Positions 49,016-58,536 are shown, numbered from the stretch's first letter. The stretch: 64,000 nucleotides of DNA from Jiangella sp. DSM 45060 (GCF_900105175.1 NZ_LT629771.1:5972622-6036621), one strand, 5' to 3'. Numbers and translations are program-made. The notes: generated from the letters alone by a model not told the origin.

Positions 49016-49506
49016 AGACCGGCCGCCTGGGCCTCACCGAGCGCCGACAGCCGGTCGCGCAGCCGCGCGGCCTCGGCGGCCGGCAGGCCGGGGATCTTCG
49101 CGTCGGTGGCCGGCGAGGCGGTGTGCAGCTGGACGGTGGCCAGGCCGTAGCGCCGCTCCAGCGGGCCCGACGCGACGTCGACGAACTGCATGCGGCCGTA
49201 CGGCACCACCGTCAGCCGGCGGTACATGACGCCGTGGGTGACCAGCAGGTCGTCCAGCCGCTCGGCGTAACCCCAGGCGCGCCAGTTGCGCGGGATCAGC
49301 CACAGCCCCCACACCAGCGCGATCAGCGCCGCGGCGACGACCGGGAGCACCCCGGCCGCCCCGAAGATCAGCCCCAGCACGACGCCAGCGGCGCCGGCGA
49401 CCAGCGTCACCGTGATCAGCAGCACCAGCCGGCGCAGGTCGACGAGCTTGCGCGACACCTGTTGCCAGGCCTCGCCGGGCGGCGCGAAGAGCTCCTCCTG
49501 GTCCAC
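49012..49506 (-). CDS. bacterial PH-domain (YdbS-like) membrane protein
   Basis: 164 aa. Two TM helices (RLVLLITVTLVAGAAGVVLGLIFG, VLPVVAAALIALVWGLWLIP) are followed by one bPH2 domain (AERLDDLLVTHGVMYRRLTVVPYGRMQFVDVASGPLERRYGLATVQLHTASPATDAKIPGL), which carries the MYRRLTVVPYGRMQFVDV signature of the family. GTG start. Its stop overlaps the YdbT-like start (GTGA). In conserved actinobacterial clusters this pair lies between folK/DUF3180 and the DUF2520-panC genes, as partly retained here. Confidence 0.9.
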   Translation of the reverse strand: MDQEELFAPPGEAWQQVSRKLVDLRRLVLLITVTLVAGAAGVVLGLIFGAAGVLPVVAAALIALVWGLWLIPRNWRAWGYAERLDDLLVTHGVMYRRLTVVPYGRMQFVDVASGPLERRYGLATVQLHTASPATDAKIPGLPAAEAARLRDRLSALGEAQAAGL

Positions 49507-49548
49507 GGCGTCGAGGCTACCCCGCTGCTCATCGCGCGGCGGCGCGGC

Positions 49549-50592
49549 TCAGCGGGTGACGACCGTCTGGACCTCGGCGACCGGCAGGTCCAGCGACGTC
49601 GGCGGCGAGACCACGGCGCCCAAGGCACCGCCGTCCACCGGGGTGCCGCCCTGCTGGCCGGACCACGACGCGACGTAGGCACCGGTGGCCGTGACGGTGT
49701 AGGCGAGCCCCGGCACCCGCGCCGACGAGCGAGTGTGCAGCAGGCTGCAGCCGGCCGACTGGGGCGTGCCGGCCGCGTACGACGTGCGGGCCTGCTCGGC
49801 CGTGCAGCCCGCCGACGGGCCCGCCGACGAACGGACCGTGAGGCGGTCGGGGTCGGCGACGACGGTGGCGGAGTCGTCGCCCGCCGTTGCCGTGACCTCG
49901 AGCCGGACGAAGCCGTCGCGCGGGCCGTCGCCGGGCGCCACCCAGAACCAGGTCGCGAGGTTGACGTAGGAGGTGGCCGCCGGGTTGCGCATGGTGTCGG
50001 GCGCCGGGATGGCGAGGTGCTCGAACGCCACCTCGGCCAGCAGCTCCGGCGGAACCGGCGGCGTGGGCGGCTGCGGCGGCGTGCTGCCCTCGGGCACCCA
50101 GAGGGTGTGCGCGCCGCCGTTGGCCGCGACCAGCTGGTCGAAGCACTCGCCGGCCACGTCGAAGTCGCCGTCGACGTTGAGCAACGTGCCGAACGCCCAG
50201 TGACCGGGCTCGTCGCGGTGCGCCTCGATCTCCTCCAGCGGCGGGTAGACGAAGGTCTGCTCGTTGCCGGGCCCGACGGGGTCGTCGAGGCTGTCGTACT
50301 CCAGTGCCCAGTTCTGGTACGCCCACTCGCCGGTGGCGAACTCCATGACCTCCCAGTAGCACGGCGACGGCACCTGCACGCTGACGGACACCCCGCCGCC
50401 GTCGCCACCGGAGCCGTCGCTGCCGTCGAGGCCGTTGCCGGTGAGCGAGACGGCGACGGCGGTGAGCCCGCCCTCGTCGGCGTCGCCGCCGACCTGGTCG
50501 TCGCCCACTCCGGCGAGGGCCGGCGCTGTGCCGAGCAGGGCGAGGAAGCCGGTCGTCACGCCGGTGAGCAGGGCCGTTCGTGCGCGTCGCAT
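49549..50592 (-). CDS. secreted protein of unknown function, cassette B
   Basis: 347 aa from the ATG at 50592, with GGGAGA 6 bp ahead. It has a Sec signal peptide (RTALLTGVTTGFLALLGTAPALAG) and a Gly/Asp/Ser-rich linker. The rest shares its layout and motifs with the cassette A protein: PPELLAEVAFEHLAIPAP, SYVNLATWFWV (ATFVNLPTWMWL in A), GCSLLHTRSSARVPG and the same C-terminus DLPVAEVQTVVTR. Both contain several cysteines in equivalent places. It follows its lipoprotein gene by 36 bp. I infer a paralogous pair of exported proteins; the function is unknown. Confidence 0.85.
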   Translation of the reverse strand: MRRARTALLTGVTTGFLALLGTAPALAGVGDDQVGGDADEGGLTAVAVSLTGNGLDGSDGSGGDGGGVSVSVQVPSPCYWEVMEFATGEWAYQNWALEYDSLDDPVGPGNEQTFVYPPLEEIEAHRDEPGHWAFGTLLNVDGDFDVAGECFDQLVAANGGAHTLWVPEGSTPPQPPTPPVPPELLAEVAFEHLAIPAPDTMRNPAATSYVNLATWFWVAPGDGPRDGFVRLEVTATAGDDSATVVADPDRLTVRSSAGPSAGCTAEQARTSYAAGTPQSAGCSLLHTRSSARVPGLAYTVTATGAYVASWSGQQGGTPVDGGALGAVVSPPTSLDLPVAEVQTVVTR

Positions 50593-50628
50593 CGTCGTCT
50601 CCCGTGGGGGTGTCACTCGGCCGTGCGG

Positions 50629-51249
50629 TCAACCGCAGTCATGGTCGGATTCCTGCACGTCGGCGACGACCCAGGCGTCGCCGTCGGCGGCCAGCTGCAC
50701 CAGCACGGGCAGGAGGTCTCCGCGGCTGTCGGCGACCTCGGCGCCATCGGCGTCGACGTCGTAGGTGTCGCGGCCGTCGAGGCAGTCCTGGATGGCCGCC
50801 GTCGGGCCGCTGACCGAGACCACGAGCGGCGCGAGGCGCAGCGTGCCGATGGTGCGGTGACCGTCGGCCAGCAACCGCGACGCGACGTCGACGACGCGTT
50901 GGCGCTGCGGGTCGGCGGAGAGGTCGAGGAGCGGCTGGTGGGCGGGGTCGGGCAGGCTCACCGCGGTGAGGTCGGCGCGCCAGAAGGCGAGGTACGCCTC
51001 GAACACCGCGAGGTCGGCCGGCGCCTCCGGCGGGGCGCCGCCGACCTCGAGCGCCCAGTCGCCGTCGGCGGGGCCGGACGGGTCAGCCGTCGGCGGGTCG
51101 GACGCGTCGGTGGTCGGCTCGCCGGTGACCGTGCCGGACTCGGCGTCGTCGATGTCGAGCAGGCCCAGCGGCGGCTCGCCGGGCGCCTCGCAACCCGTCA
51201 ACAGCACGGCCGACACCGCCACCGCGGCGGCGATCCCACGCATCCGCAT
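50629..51249 (-). CDS. lipoprotein of unknown function, cassette B
   Basis: 206 aa with signal MRMRGIAAAVAVSAVLLTGC (lipobox LLTGC). A Thr/Asp/Pro-rich linker follows, then a domain AVFEAYLAFWRADLTAVSLPDPAHQPLLDLSADPQRQRVVDVASRLLADGHRTIGTLRLAPLVVSVSGPTAAIQDCLDGRDTYDVDADG...AWVVADVQESDHDCG. Its helix-strand order, the central Cys and the terminal Cys match the cassette A lipoprotein. The start ATG at 51249 follows GAGGTGGGCGGA; GTG at 51258 is an alternative. The AT-rich 70 bp upstream probably holds its promoter. It is likely the anchored partner of the secreted protein encoded next. Confidence 0.8.
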   Translation of the reverse strand: MRMRGIAAAVAVSAVLLTGCEAPGEPPLGLLDIDDAESGTVTGEPTTDASDPPTADPSGPADGDWALEVGGAPPEAPADLAVFEAYLAFWRADLTAVSLPDPAHQPLLDLSADPQRQRVVDVASRLLADGHRTIGTLRLAPLVVSVSGPTAAIQDCLDGRDTYDVDADGAEVADSRGDLLPVLVQLAADGDAWVVADVQESDHDCG

Positions 51250-51320
51250 TCCGCCCACCTCGCGCAGAAAAGATCCATTGCGACAATCTGTCGGAGGTGA
51301 GCGTACCGTGTGTCAGCCGG

Positions 51321-51950
51321 TCATTCCCCGGACCCCGTGGGCGGCACGAACTCACCCGCCGCGACGTCGACGTCGAGGGTGTTGCCGGGCGGCGCCAGCG
51401 GGCACGTCCACGCGGGGTCGTAGGCGCAGGACGGGTTGTAGGCGAAGTTGAGGTCGACGACGAGCGCGTCGTGCACCGAGCCGCCGAGGTCGGCGCCCTT
51501 GACGGTGTCGAGCAGGTAGCGTCCGCCGCCGTACGTGGCCCGGCCGGCCGACGCGTCCTTGACCGGAACGAACACCCCGCCGCCGTAGGAGTCGAGCCAC
51601 CACACGTCGAGGTCGCCGAGCGGCAGGTGTAGCCGTCCGGCCAGCACGAACGGCACGACGCCGTCGGTGGCCGTGGGCACCTCGAGCCGTCGCGGCTCGA
51701 CGTCGGGGTCGACCGGCAGCACGAACCGCAGCGCGGCGTCGTACGGCGCGTGCCGCAGCCCCGCGAAGCCGGCCCGCCGCTCGGGCGGGACCGGCGACGC
51801 GGGATGCGTCCGCACCAGTTCGTCCCGGCCGGCCACCCACTGCTCGTGGGCGCCGGCCGGATCTGCCTCGCTCTCGTCCCGGACGGCGGCGTAGAGCGCG
51901 TGGACCCGCCGCCGCCAGTCGAGGACGTCGAGCGCGCTGATGGAGCTCAG
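51321..51950 (-). CDS. DUF1684 family protein, probable CTG start
   Basis: 209 aa. Strong DUF1684 features: WRRRVHALYAAVRDESEADPAGAHEQWVAGRDELVRTHPASPVPPERRAGFAGLRHAPYDAALRF, VWWLDSYGGGVFVPVKDASAGRATYGGGRYLLDTVKGADLG, and LVVDLNFAYNPSCAYDPAWTCPLAPPGNTL. The family's Cys/Tyr-rich FNFAYNPSCAYD block is intact. No ATG, GTG or TTG exists in frame between the upstream gene's stop and residue ~40 of the domain. CTG at 51950 overlaps the stop of the osmoprotectant-binding gene (CTGA) and is the most economical start. Function unknown. Confidence 0.8.
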   Translation of the reverse strand: MSSISALDVLDWRRRVHALYAAVRDESEADPAGAHEQWVAGRDELVRTHPASPVPPERRAGFAGLRHAPYDAALRFVLPVDPDVEPRRLEVPTATDGVVPFVLAGRLHLPLGDLDVWWLDSYGGGVFVPVKDASAGRATYGGGRYLLDTVKGADLGGSVHDALVVDLNFAYNPSCAYDPAWTCPLAPPGNTLDVDVAAGEFVPPTGSGE

Positions 51951-52933
51951 AGCAGCCCCTTGTCCTCGAGGTAGGCCCGCGCGACGTCGGGAGCCTGCTG
52001 CCGCTCGGCGTCGACCTGCGCGTTCAGCATGGCGAGGTCGTCGGTCGTGAGCACCTCGGCCAGCTGGTTGAGCGCGTCGGCGATGCCGGGGTCGCCGGCG
52101 GACTCGGTGTTGACCACCGGCACCAGGTTGTCGGCCGCCTGCAGCGCCTGGTCGTCCTCGAGCACCACCAGACCGAACTGGTCGAGCGTGCCGTCGGTGG
52201 TGCCGACCAGGCCCAGCTGCGCGTCGCCGCGCTGCACCGCCGTCTTCGTCTCGCTGGTGCTGAACCCGGTGGCCAGCGGCGGGTCGACGATGTCGAGCCC
52301 GTACACCGACTCGAGGCCCGGCTCGCAGAACGGCCGGTCGGGGCACTCCTCGACCGCGGCCAGCGTGATGGGCTGGCCCAGCGCGCCGAGGTCGGAGAGC
52401 GTGGTGAGGCCGTTCTCGTCGGCGAACTCCTGGGAGACGGCGAACGCGTTCTGGCTGGCCGCCTCGGCCGGGTCGAGGATGGTCAGCCCGCGCTCCTCGG
52501 CCAGCGGCCGGGCCGCGTCGACCGTCTCGGTGGCGTCGGACGTGGCGATGGGCGCGCTCGACGGCGCGTCGGGGCCGTTGACGGCGCCGTTGAGGAACTC
52601 GGCGAACGTGGCCAGGTACTCCGGCACGACGTCGATCTCGCCGCTCTCGAGCGCCGGCTCGTAGATCTCGCGGTTGGCCACCGACTGGATGTCGACGTTG
52701 TACCCGGCGTCCTCGAGCAGCGCCGCGTACATCTCCTGCATGATCACCATCTCGGTGAAGTTGGCGCCGCCGACGGTGAGGTCACCGCCACCGCCGCCGT
52801 CGGTGGCGGTGGAGTCGCCGTCACCCTCCTCGAACGGGTCGTCGTCGTCGCCGCCGCACGCCGCCAGCGACAGCGCCAGGCCGGCCGCGGTGGCCAGCAC
52901 GGCCGCTCGTCTCCGCATGGTCATGTTCTTCAC
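51947..52933 (-). CDS. osmoprotectant (glycine betaine/choline) ABC transporter substrate-binding lipoprotein
   Basis: 328 aa from a GTG at 52933 (52942 and an ATG at 52924 also possible). A lipoprotein signal (AAVLATAAGLALSLAACGG) and acidic linker precede the OpuAC domain: DLTVGGANFTEMVIMQEMYAALLEDAGYNVDIQSVANREIYEPALESGEIDVVPEYLATFAEFLNG, later TLAAVEECPDRPFCEPGLESVYGL and VLEDDQALQAADNLVPVV. This is the OpuBC/OpuCC/ProX branch that binds betaine-type quaternary amines. It follows the second permease after 90 bp. Its last bases overlap the DUF1684 gene. Confidence 0.94.
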   Translation of the reverse strand: MKNMTMRRRAAVLATAAGLALSLAACGGDDDDPFEEGDGDSTATDGGGGGDLTVGGANFTEMVIMQEMYAALLEDAGYNVDIQSVANREIYEPALESGEIDVVPEYLATFAEFLNGAVNGPDAPSSAPIATSDATETVDAARPLAEERGLTILDPAEAASQNAFAVSQEFADENGLTTLSDLGALGQPITLAAVEECPDRPFCEPGLESVYGLDIVDPPLATGFSTSETKTAVQRGDAQLGLVGTTDGTLDQFGLVVLEDDQALQAADNLVPVVNTESAGDPGIADALNQLAEVLTTDDLAMLNAQVDAERQQAPDVARAYLEDKGLL

Positions 52934-53023
52934 CGGTGTCACCTTCTGTGTCCCGTGCCGGGCGCCAGGCCCCGCACGCGTGTCCGGCGAGCACCCTCAT
53001 AGCGCCCGCGTGGAATCAGTCAA

Positions 53024-53761
53024 CTACGCGCCACTGACAACCTCGTCCGTGACGAGCGGCATTCCCCGGTCACGATCGCGTTTCGACCGTCCTTGCCGCG
53101 TGGCCCGGCGCATCGGGTCGGCGGCCCGCTGCAGCAGCGCCATCACACCCTCGATCGCCAGCGCCAGCAGGCCGACCATGATCGCGCCGCCGATCAGCTC
53201 GGGCACGTCCTGCCGGTTGAAGCCACTGGTGATGATGCGGCCCAGACCCGGCCCGGAGATGACGGCGGCCAGCGTCGCCGTCGCCACCACCTGCACCGTC
53301 GCCAGCCGGATGCCGCCCATGATGAGCGGCACCGCCAGCGGCAGCTCGACGCGGCGCAGCAGCTGGAGGCCGTTCATCCCCATGCCGCGAGCCGCCTCGA
53401 CGGCGTCGCGGTCGACCTCGCGCATGCCGACGTAGGCGTTGGTGAGGATCGGCGGGATCGCGAAGAGCACCAGCGCGATGACCGTCGTCCAGATCGACAG
53501 CCCGAGCGGGGTCATGTACAGGATCGCCAGGATCGCGAACGTCGGCACCGCCCGGCCGACGTTGCTGATGTTGACGGCGAGCGCGCCGCCTCGTCCGATG
53601 TGCCCCAGCCAGAGCGCGATCGGCAGCGCGACGGCGCAGGCGATCGCCATCGACAGCAGCGTGATCCACAGGTGCTCGGTCAACCGGGTGCCGACGCCCG
53701 TCGGACCGGACCAGTTGTCGCCGTCGAGCAGCCAGTTGACGCCGTCCACCAGCCCGTTCAC
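53024..53761 (-). CDS. osmoprotectant ABC transporter permease 2
   Basis: 245 aa. TM helices LWITLLSMAIACAVALPIALWLGHI, GRAVPTFAILAILYMTPLGLSIWTTVIALVLFAIPPILTNAYVGM, and LGRIITSGFNRQDVPELIGGAIMVGLLALAIEGVMALLQ. The EAA-like loop is REVDRDAVEAARGMGMNGLQLLRRVELPLAVPLIMGGIRLAT, the ATPase-contact motif of binding-protein-dependent permeases. GTG start at 53761 overlapping the stop of permease 1 (GTGA), so both are produced together. OpuBB/OpuBD type. Confidence 0.94.
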   Translation of the reverse strand: MNGLVDGVNWLLDGDNWSGPTGVGTRLTEHLWITLLSMAIACAVALPIALWLGHIGRGGALAVNISNVGRAVPTFAILAILYMTPLGLSIWTTVIALVLFAIPPILTNAYVGMREVDRDAVEAARGMGMNGLQLLRRVELPLAVPLIMGGIRLATVQVVATATLAAVISGPGLGRIITSGFNRQDVPELIGGAIMVGLLALAIEGVMALLQRAADPMRRATRQGRSKRDRDRGMPLVTDEVVSGA

Positions 53762-54462
53762 GCGTGCACCCCCCGTCGCCACGGCGTGAGCCATCGTTGC
53801 AGCGCCAGTAGCAGCAGGTCGGCCACCAGCGCCAGGACCACGCAGAGCACCGAAGCCGTCAGCACCTCGGCGTGGAAGTTGCTGCGCTGGCCGCGGGCGA
53901 TCAGGTTGCCGAGGCCGCCGTGGCCGACGATCATCCCGATGGTCGTGAGCGCGATGGTGGACACCGTCGCGACCCGGAGCGCGGCGAACACCGCCGGCAC
54001 GGCCATCGGCAGCTCCACCTTGCGGAGCAGCCGGAAGCCGTCGTAGCCCATGCCGACCGCCGCCTCGCGGACGTCGCCCGGAACCGCGTCCAGGCCGGTG
54101 AGGATGCCGCGGACCAGGATCGTCAGCGAGTACAGCACCAGCCCGATCACCACCGTCGTCGCGGTGAGCTTGGTGAGCGGCACCAGCAGCGAGAACATCG
54201 CCAGCGACGGGATGGTGTACAGGGCCGTCGACGTGCCCAGGATCGCGCCGCGCAGCCACCCGACCCGGCGGGCGACGACCGCCAGCACGAGCGCGAGGGC
54301 GAAGCCGATGACGACGGACACCACCGTGATGGTGACGTGCTGGCCGAGCGCCTCCATGATCTCGTCCCAGCGAGTACGGACGTACTCGCCACACACCCAG
54401 TCGTTGCGCACGAGGCAGTTGTCGGTCAGGGTTGCGGTATGAACGGGCCCGGAGAGCGCCAT
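53758..54462 (-). CDS. osmoprotectant ABC transporter permease 1
   Basis: 234 aa. NDWVCGEYVRTRWDEIMEALGQHVTITVVSVVIGFALALVLAVVARRVGWLRGAILGTSTALYTIPSLAMFSLLVPLT is the standard N-terminus of the OpuCB-like permease. The EAA loop is DAVPGDVREAAVGMGYDGFRLLRKVELPMAVPAVFAALRVATV. It starts only 24 bp from the divergent ATPase gene, leaving little space for promoters. It pairs with permease 2 by a 4-bp overlap. Confidence 0.93.
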   Translation of the reverse strand: MALSGPVHTATLTDNCLVRNDWVCGEYVRTRWDEIMEALGQHVTITVVSVVIGFALALVLAVVARRVGWLRGAILGTSTALYTIPSLAMFSLLVPLTKLTATTVVIGLVLYSLTILVRGILTGLDAVPGDVREAAVGMGYDGFRLLRKVELPMAVPAVFAALRVATVSTIALTTIGMIVGHGGLGNLIARGQRSNFHAEVLTASVLCVVLALVADLLLLALQRWLTPWRRGVHA

Positions 54463-54486
54463 TCCGTTGACGCTACCGAAGAACCG

Positions 54487-55641
<1,155 letters not shown>

Positions 55642-55654
55642 CGGCTCGTTCGGC

Positions 55655-56251
55655 TCAGGCGCTGCGTTCCTGGCGCTGCTGCACCGGGGCGGACTTCTTC
55701 TTGCGGTCGGCCTCGGGCAGCAGGTCGGTGTTCTTGTCCTCCCACTTGATGAGGTCGACCACCGTCGGCGCCTCGGAGAGGTCGGGCCACAGGTCGTTCC
55801 ACTCCGCGCCCTCGGCCAGCCGGGCCAGCTCGACGCTCGGGGTGGACGCGCCGGGACGGGCGCTGCGGGCGGCCGCGATCTCGGCCTCCAGCAGGTCGAG
55901 CTTCGACCGCATGACGTCGATGCGCTCGGACGCGACGTCGAGCAGGCCGACCATGTGGTCGGTGAACTCGCGGTGCTCCTCGGAGTAGCGGGCGTGCGCC
56001 TGGGAGTACTCCGCCGCCTGCTCGGCGCGGACCGTGGCCACCTCGACCCGCAGCCTGCGCTCCAGCCGGAGCACGAATGCGCCCAGCACCGCCGCGCCGA
56101 CGGCGCCCGCGGCCGCCGCGATGCGCGGCCACGGCCCGTCCAGGACCATGGCGGCGACCGTCAGCGCGATGGCCGCCGCGGGTGCGGCGACGGCGAGCAG
56201 ACGGACAGCGGTGAGACGGCGGCGGTGACGGACGGAGGCCATGGGCGTCAC
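55655..56251 (-). CDS. membrane-anchored coiled-coil protein of unknown function
   Basis: 198 aa. Two N-terminal TM segments (VRLLAVAAPAAAIALTVAAMVLDGPWPRIAAAAGAVGAAVLGAFVLRL) are followed by a long helix/coiled coil (LERRLRVEVATVRAEQAAEYSQAHARYSEEHREFTDHMVGLLDVASERIDVMRSKLDLLEAEIAAARSARPG). The soluble C-terminus (LARLAEGAEWNDLWPDLSEAPTVVDLIKWEDKNTDLLP then a basic tail) is of a kind common in actinobacteria. No function is assigned. It converges with the ATPase gene (13-bp gap). GTG at 56251 or ATG at 56242 may be the start. Confidence 0.78.
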   Translation of the reverse strand: MTPMASVRHRRRLTAVRLLAVAAPAAAIALTVAAMVLDGPWPRIAAAAGAVGAAVLGAFVLRLERRLRVEVATVRAEQAAEYSQAHARYSEEHREFTDHMVGLLDVASERIDVMRSKLDLLEAEIAAARSARPGASTPSVELARLAEGAEWNDLWPDLSEAPTVVDLIKWEDKNTDLLPEADRKKKSAPVQQRQERSA

Positions 56252-56654
56252 CGTACCTTCTTGTACGGCGCGAATCGGACTTCACACGCCGCGCCACACC
56301 GGGAACTTCCGTCCCGCGTTTCACCCGCGCCGCGGCCGCCGACGCGGTCTCACTGCCGGGCCGCTCGGCCCCGGACTCGCCGGGCGTCGGTGGCGTGAGC
56401 GACGGCCCTCCGCGCCGCGCCCAACGCACGCGGCCGGCGCAGGCACGCGGCCGGAGCCCGCCACGGCACGGGCGGCTCGTGCGGGACACGGGTGCGGCTC
56501 AGCGCGAGCCCGCTCGTCGCGCTTCCGGGCGGCAGCACACGTGGGGCGGTCATGCCTCGATGATCCAGGACGCGGGCGCGCGGCGTCACCTGGATTTCAG
56601 GCCGGGTGGCGCCGCCGTTCTCGTCATCTCGTGACGCCTGGCTACGGTGCGGGC
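56252..56654. other. 403-bp intergenic region
   Basis: Between the divergent coiled-coil protein and alpha/beta hydrolase genes. No convincing gene: one arginine-rich 67-aa frame on the minus strand (56350-56553) lacks a ribosome site and family resemblance. Sequence composition is ordinary (not repeat-like), so the length probably reflects promoters or an unrecognised small gene. Confidence 0.4.
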
Positions 56655-57503
56655 ATGCCGACCGTACGCGCCAACGGCGCCGACCTCGCCTATGACGACG
56701 CCGGAAGTGGGCCCGCGGTGGTGCTCGTGCACGCCGGCATCGCCGACCGGCGGATGTGGGACCACCAGGTCGCCGCGCTCGCGGAGCGGCACCGGGTGGT
56801 GCGCTACGACTGGCGCGGGCACGGTGAGTCCGGCCCCGCCGCCGGGGAGTTCGCCCACCACGCCGACCTGCTGGCGCTGCTGGACGCACTGGACATCGAG
56901 CGGGCGGCGCTGGTCGGCTGCTCCATGGGCGGCGCGTACTCCGTCGACGTCGCGTTGGCGGCGCCGGAGCGGGTGACGGCCCTGGCGCTGATCGCGTCCG
57001 GGCTGTCCGGGCACGAGTGGCCGGCCGAGATGGGCGCGCTGGCCCGCGAGCGGATCCTCGCCGCGGTGCCGGCCGACCGGCTGGCGCGCTACCGCGAGCA
57101 CACGGCGGACCACGTCGACCCGGCGGACGTCGCGGCGATGGCCGAGGCACAGCTGCGGCTGACCGCCGTCGGGCCGGGGCGGGAGCCGTCCGACCTGGAC
57201 CCGGACGCGTGGGAGCACATGGTGCGCATGTGCCGCCTGGTGTTCGAGCGCGAGTGGACCGGCCCGGCGCACACCGAGCTACCGGCCGACCCGCCGGCGA
57301 AGCCGCGGCTGGCCGGCGTCGTCCAGCCGGCGCTGGTGGTGAACGGCCGCGCCGACCTGCCGTACATCCAGGAGGTGTCCGGCCTGCTCGCGGACGGGAT
57401 CCCGGGTGCACGGCGGGTCGACCTCGACGACACCGGCCACCTGCCGCCGGTGGAGCGCCCGGCCGAGGTGACGGCGTTGCTGACGCGCTTCCTGGCCACG
57501 TAG
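56655..57503 (+). CDS. alpha/beta fold hydrolase
   Basis: 282 aa from the ATG at 56655. ADLAYDDAGSGPAVVLVHAGIADRRMWDHQVAALAERHRVVRYDWRGHGESG is the classic N-terminal region (oxyanion HAG, WRGHG). The nucleophile elbow is LVGCSMGGAYSVDVALAAPERV (GCSMGG, Ser of GxSxG). The acid Asp is in LVVNGRADLPYIQEV and the catalytic His in DDTGHLPPVERPAEV. Substrate specificity (esterase, lactonase, dehalogenase) cannot be told. It stands upstream of a GNAT acetyltransferase on the same strand, 51 bp away. Confidence 0.92.
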   Translation: MPTVRANGADLAYDDAGSGPAVVLVHAGIADRRMWDHQVAALAERHRVVRYDWRGHGESGPAAGEFAHHADLLALLDALDIERAALVGCSMGGAYSVDVALAAPERVTALALIASGLSGHEWPAEMGALARERILAAVPADRLARYREHTADHVDPADVAAMAEAQLRLTAVGPGREPSDLDPDAWEHMVRMCRLVFEREWTGPAHTELPADPPAKPRLAGVVQPALVVNGRADLPYIQEVSGLLADGIPGARRVDLDDTGHLPPVERPAEVTALLTRFLAT

Positions 57504-57554
57504 GGACCGGAAACCCGGGTGACCCCGGCCGGACCGTCCGGTTACGGTCGGGCG

Positions 57555-58046
57555 GTGCCCGAGCTGCAACGGCTGCGTGCCGACCACGCCCCGGCGGTCC
57601 TGGCCTTCGAGCTGGCCAACCGCGCCTACTTCGCCGCCTTCATCTCCGACCGCGGCGACGCCTACTTCGAGCACTTCACCGAGCGGTTCGACGCCCTGCT
57701 GGCCGAGCAGGAGGCCGGCATCTGCGCCTTCTACGTGCTCGTCGCCGCAGACGGCTCGGTGCTCGGGCGGTTCAATCTGGTCGACATCGATGACGGCACC
57801 GCGATCCTCGGCTACCGGGTCGCGCAGCACGTCGCGGGCCGTGGCGTGGCGACCGCGACCGTCCGTGAGCTGTCGCGCCTGGCGGCGTCGCGGCACGGGG
57901 TGCGCACGCTGCGGGCGGCCGTCGCCGAGACGAACGTCGCGTCGCGGAAGGTGCTGACGAAGGCCGGTTTCGTCCTGACCGGCCCGGCCGACCCGGCCGA
58001 CATCGGCGGCCAGCCGGGCAGCTGGTTCGAGCTCGTGCTCGCTTAG
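57555..58046 (+). CDS. GNAT family acetyltransferase (RimJ/RimL-like)
   Basis: 163 aa from the GTG at 57555. VLVAADGSVLGRFNLVDIDDGTAILGYRVAQHVAGRGVATATVRELSRLAASRHGVRTLRAAVAETNVASRKVLTKAGFVLTG matches the RimJ/RimL/YdaF group, with motif A AGRGVAT and the N-x(2)-S-x(2)-V-L-x-K-x-G-F end. The N-terminus PELQRLRADHAPAVLAFELANRAYFAAFISDRGDAYF is typical of these protein/antibiotic acetyltransferases. The substrate is unknown. Its stop overlaps the convergent DUF3180 stop by 4 bp (58043-58046). Confidence 0.9.
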   Translation: MPELQRLRADHAPAVLAFELANRAYFAAFISDRGDAYFEHFTERFDALLAEQEAGICAFYVLVAADGSVLGRFNLVDIDDGTAILGYRVAQHVAGRGVATATVRELSRLAASRHGVRTLRAAVAETNVASRKVLTKAGFVLTGPADPADIGGQPGSWFELVLA

Positions 58047-58516
58047 GCCGGGTGGGCGCCGTTCTCCTCGTCGGACGGTGGCGGGACCTCGCCGGCGCGT
58101 TCCAGCCGGACGGCGGCCACCGTCAGCACGACCGCGGCCGCGACGACGACGGCGGAGAGGACGGCGCGGTTGCGGCCCATCGGGGAGTCGAGCAGGCCCA
58201 GCGCCAGCAGGCCGAGGCCCGTGTAGACGCCGGTGAGCAGGGCGCCGAAGTAGGCCGACGCCTTGGCGAGGGCGACGGAGCGGGCGACCCGGAGTGCGTC
58301 GATGCGCTGGTCGAAGCGCCGCTCGGTGATCCAGCCGCGCACCGCCCGGGCGCCGGCGAACATGCCGACGGCCAGGAACAGCAGCAGCAGCGGCAGCACC
58401 CACGGGATCGGCGGGAGCGCGCCCGACGCGGCGTCGACGATGCGGCCGATCGACCAACCGGCCGGGACCGCCACCGCGGCGACCCAGATCAGCGAGCCGA
58501 TCTTCGTCCGTTGCAC
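58043..58516 (-). CDS. DUF3180 family membrane protein
   Basis: 157 aa from a GTG at 58516. Four TM helices: TKIGSLIWVAAVAVPAGWSIGRIVDA, PIPWVLPLLLLFLAVGMFAGARAVR, AYFGALLTGVYTGLGLLALGLL and AVLSAVVVAAAVVLTVAAVRLER. The loop RFDQRIDALRVARSVALAKASAYFGALLTGVYTG is the DUF3180 signature. Function unknown, but in actinobacteria the gene directly follows folK, as it does here (21 bp). Confidence 0.9.
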   Translation of the reverse strand: MQRTKIGSLIWVAAVAVPAGWSIGRIVDAASGALPPIPWVLPLLLLFLAVGMFAGARAVRGWITERRFDQRIDALRVARSVALAKASAYFGALLTGVYTGLGLLALGLLDSPMGRNRAVLSAVVVAAAVVLTVAAVRLERAGEVPPPSDEENGAHPA

Positions 58517-58536
58517 AGTGTGCCGCGACCCGGGGG

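Noticed and set aside
56350-56553. 67-aa arginine-rich frame in the 403-bp gap
   Set aside because: No ribosome site, no signal or domain, about one-fifth arginine; judged non-coding, though expression data could reverse this.
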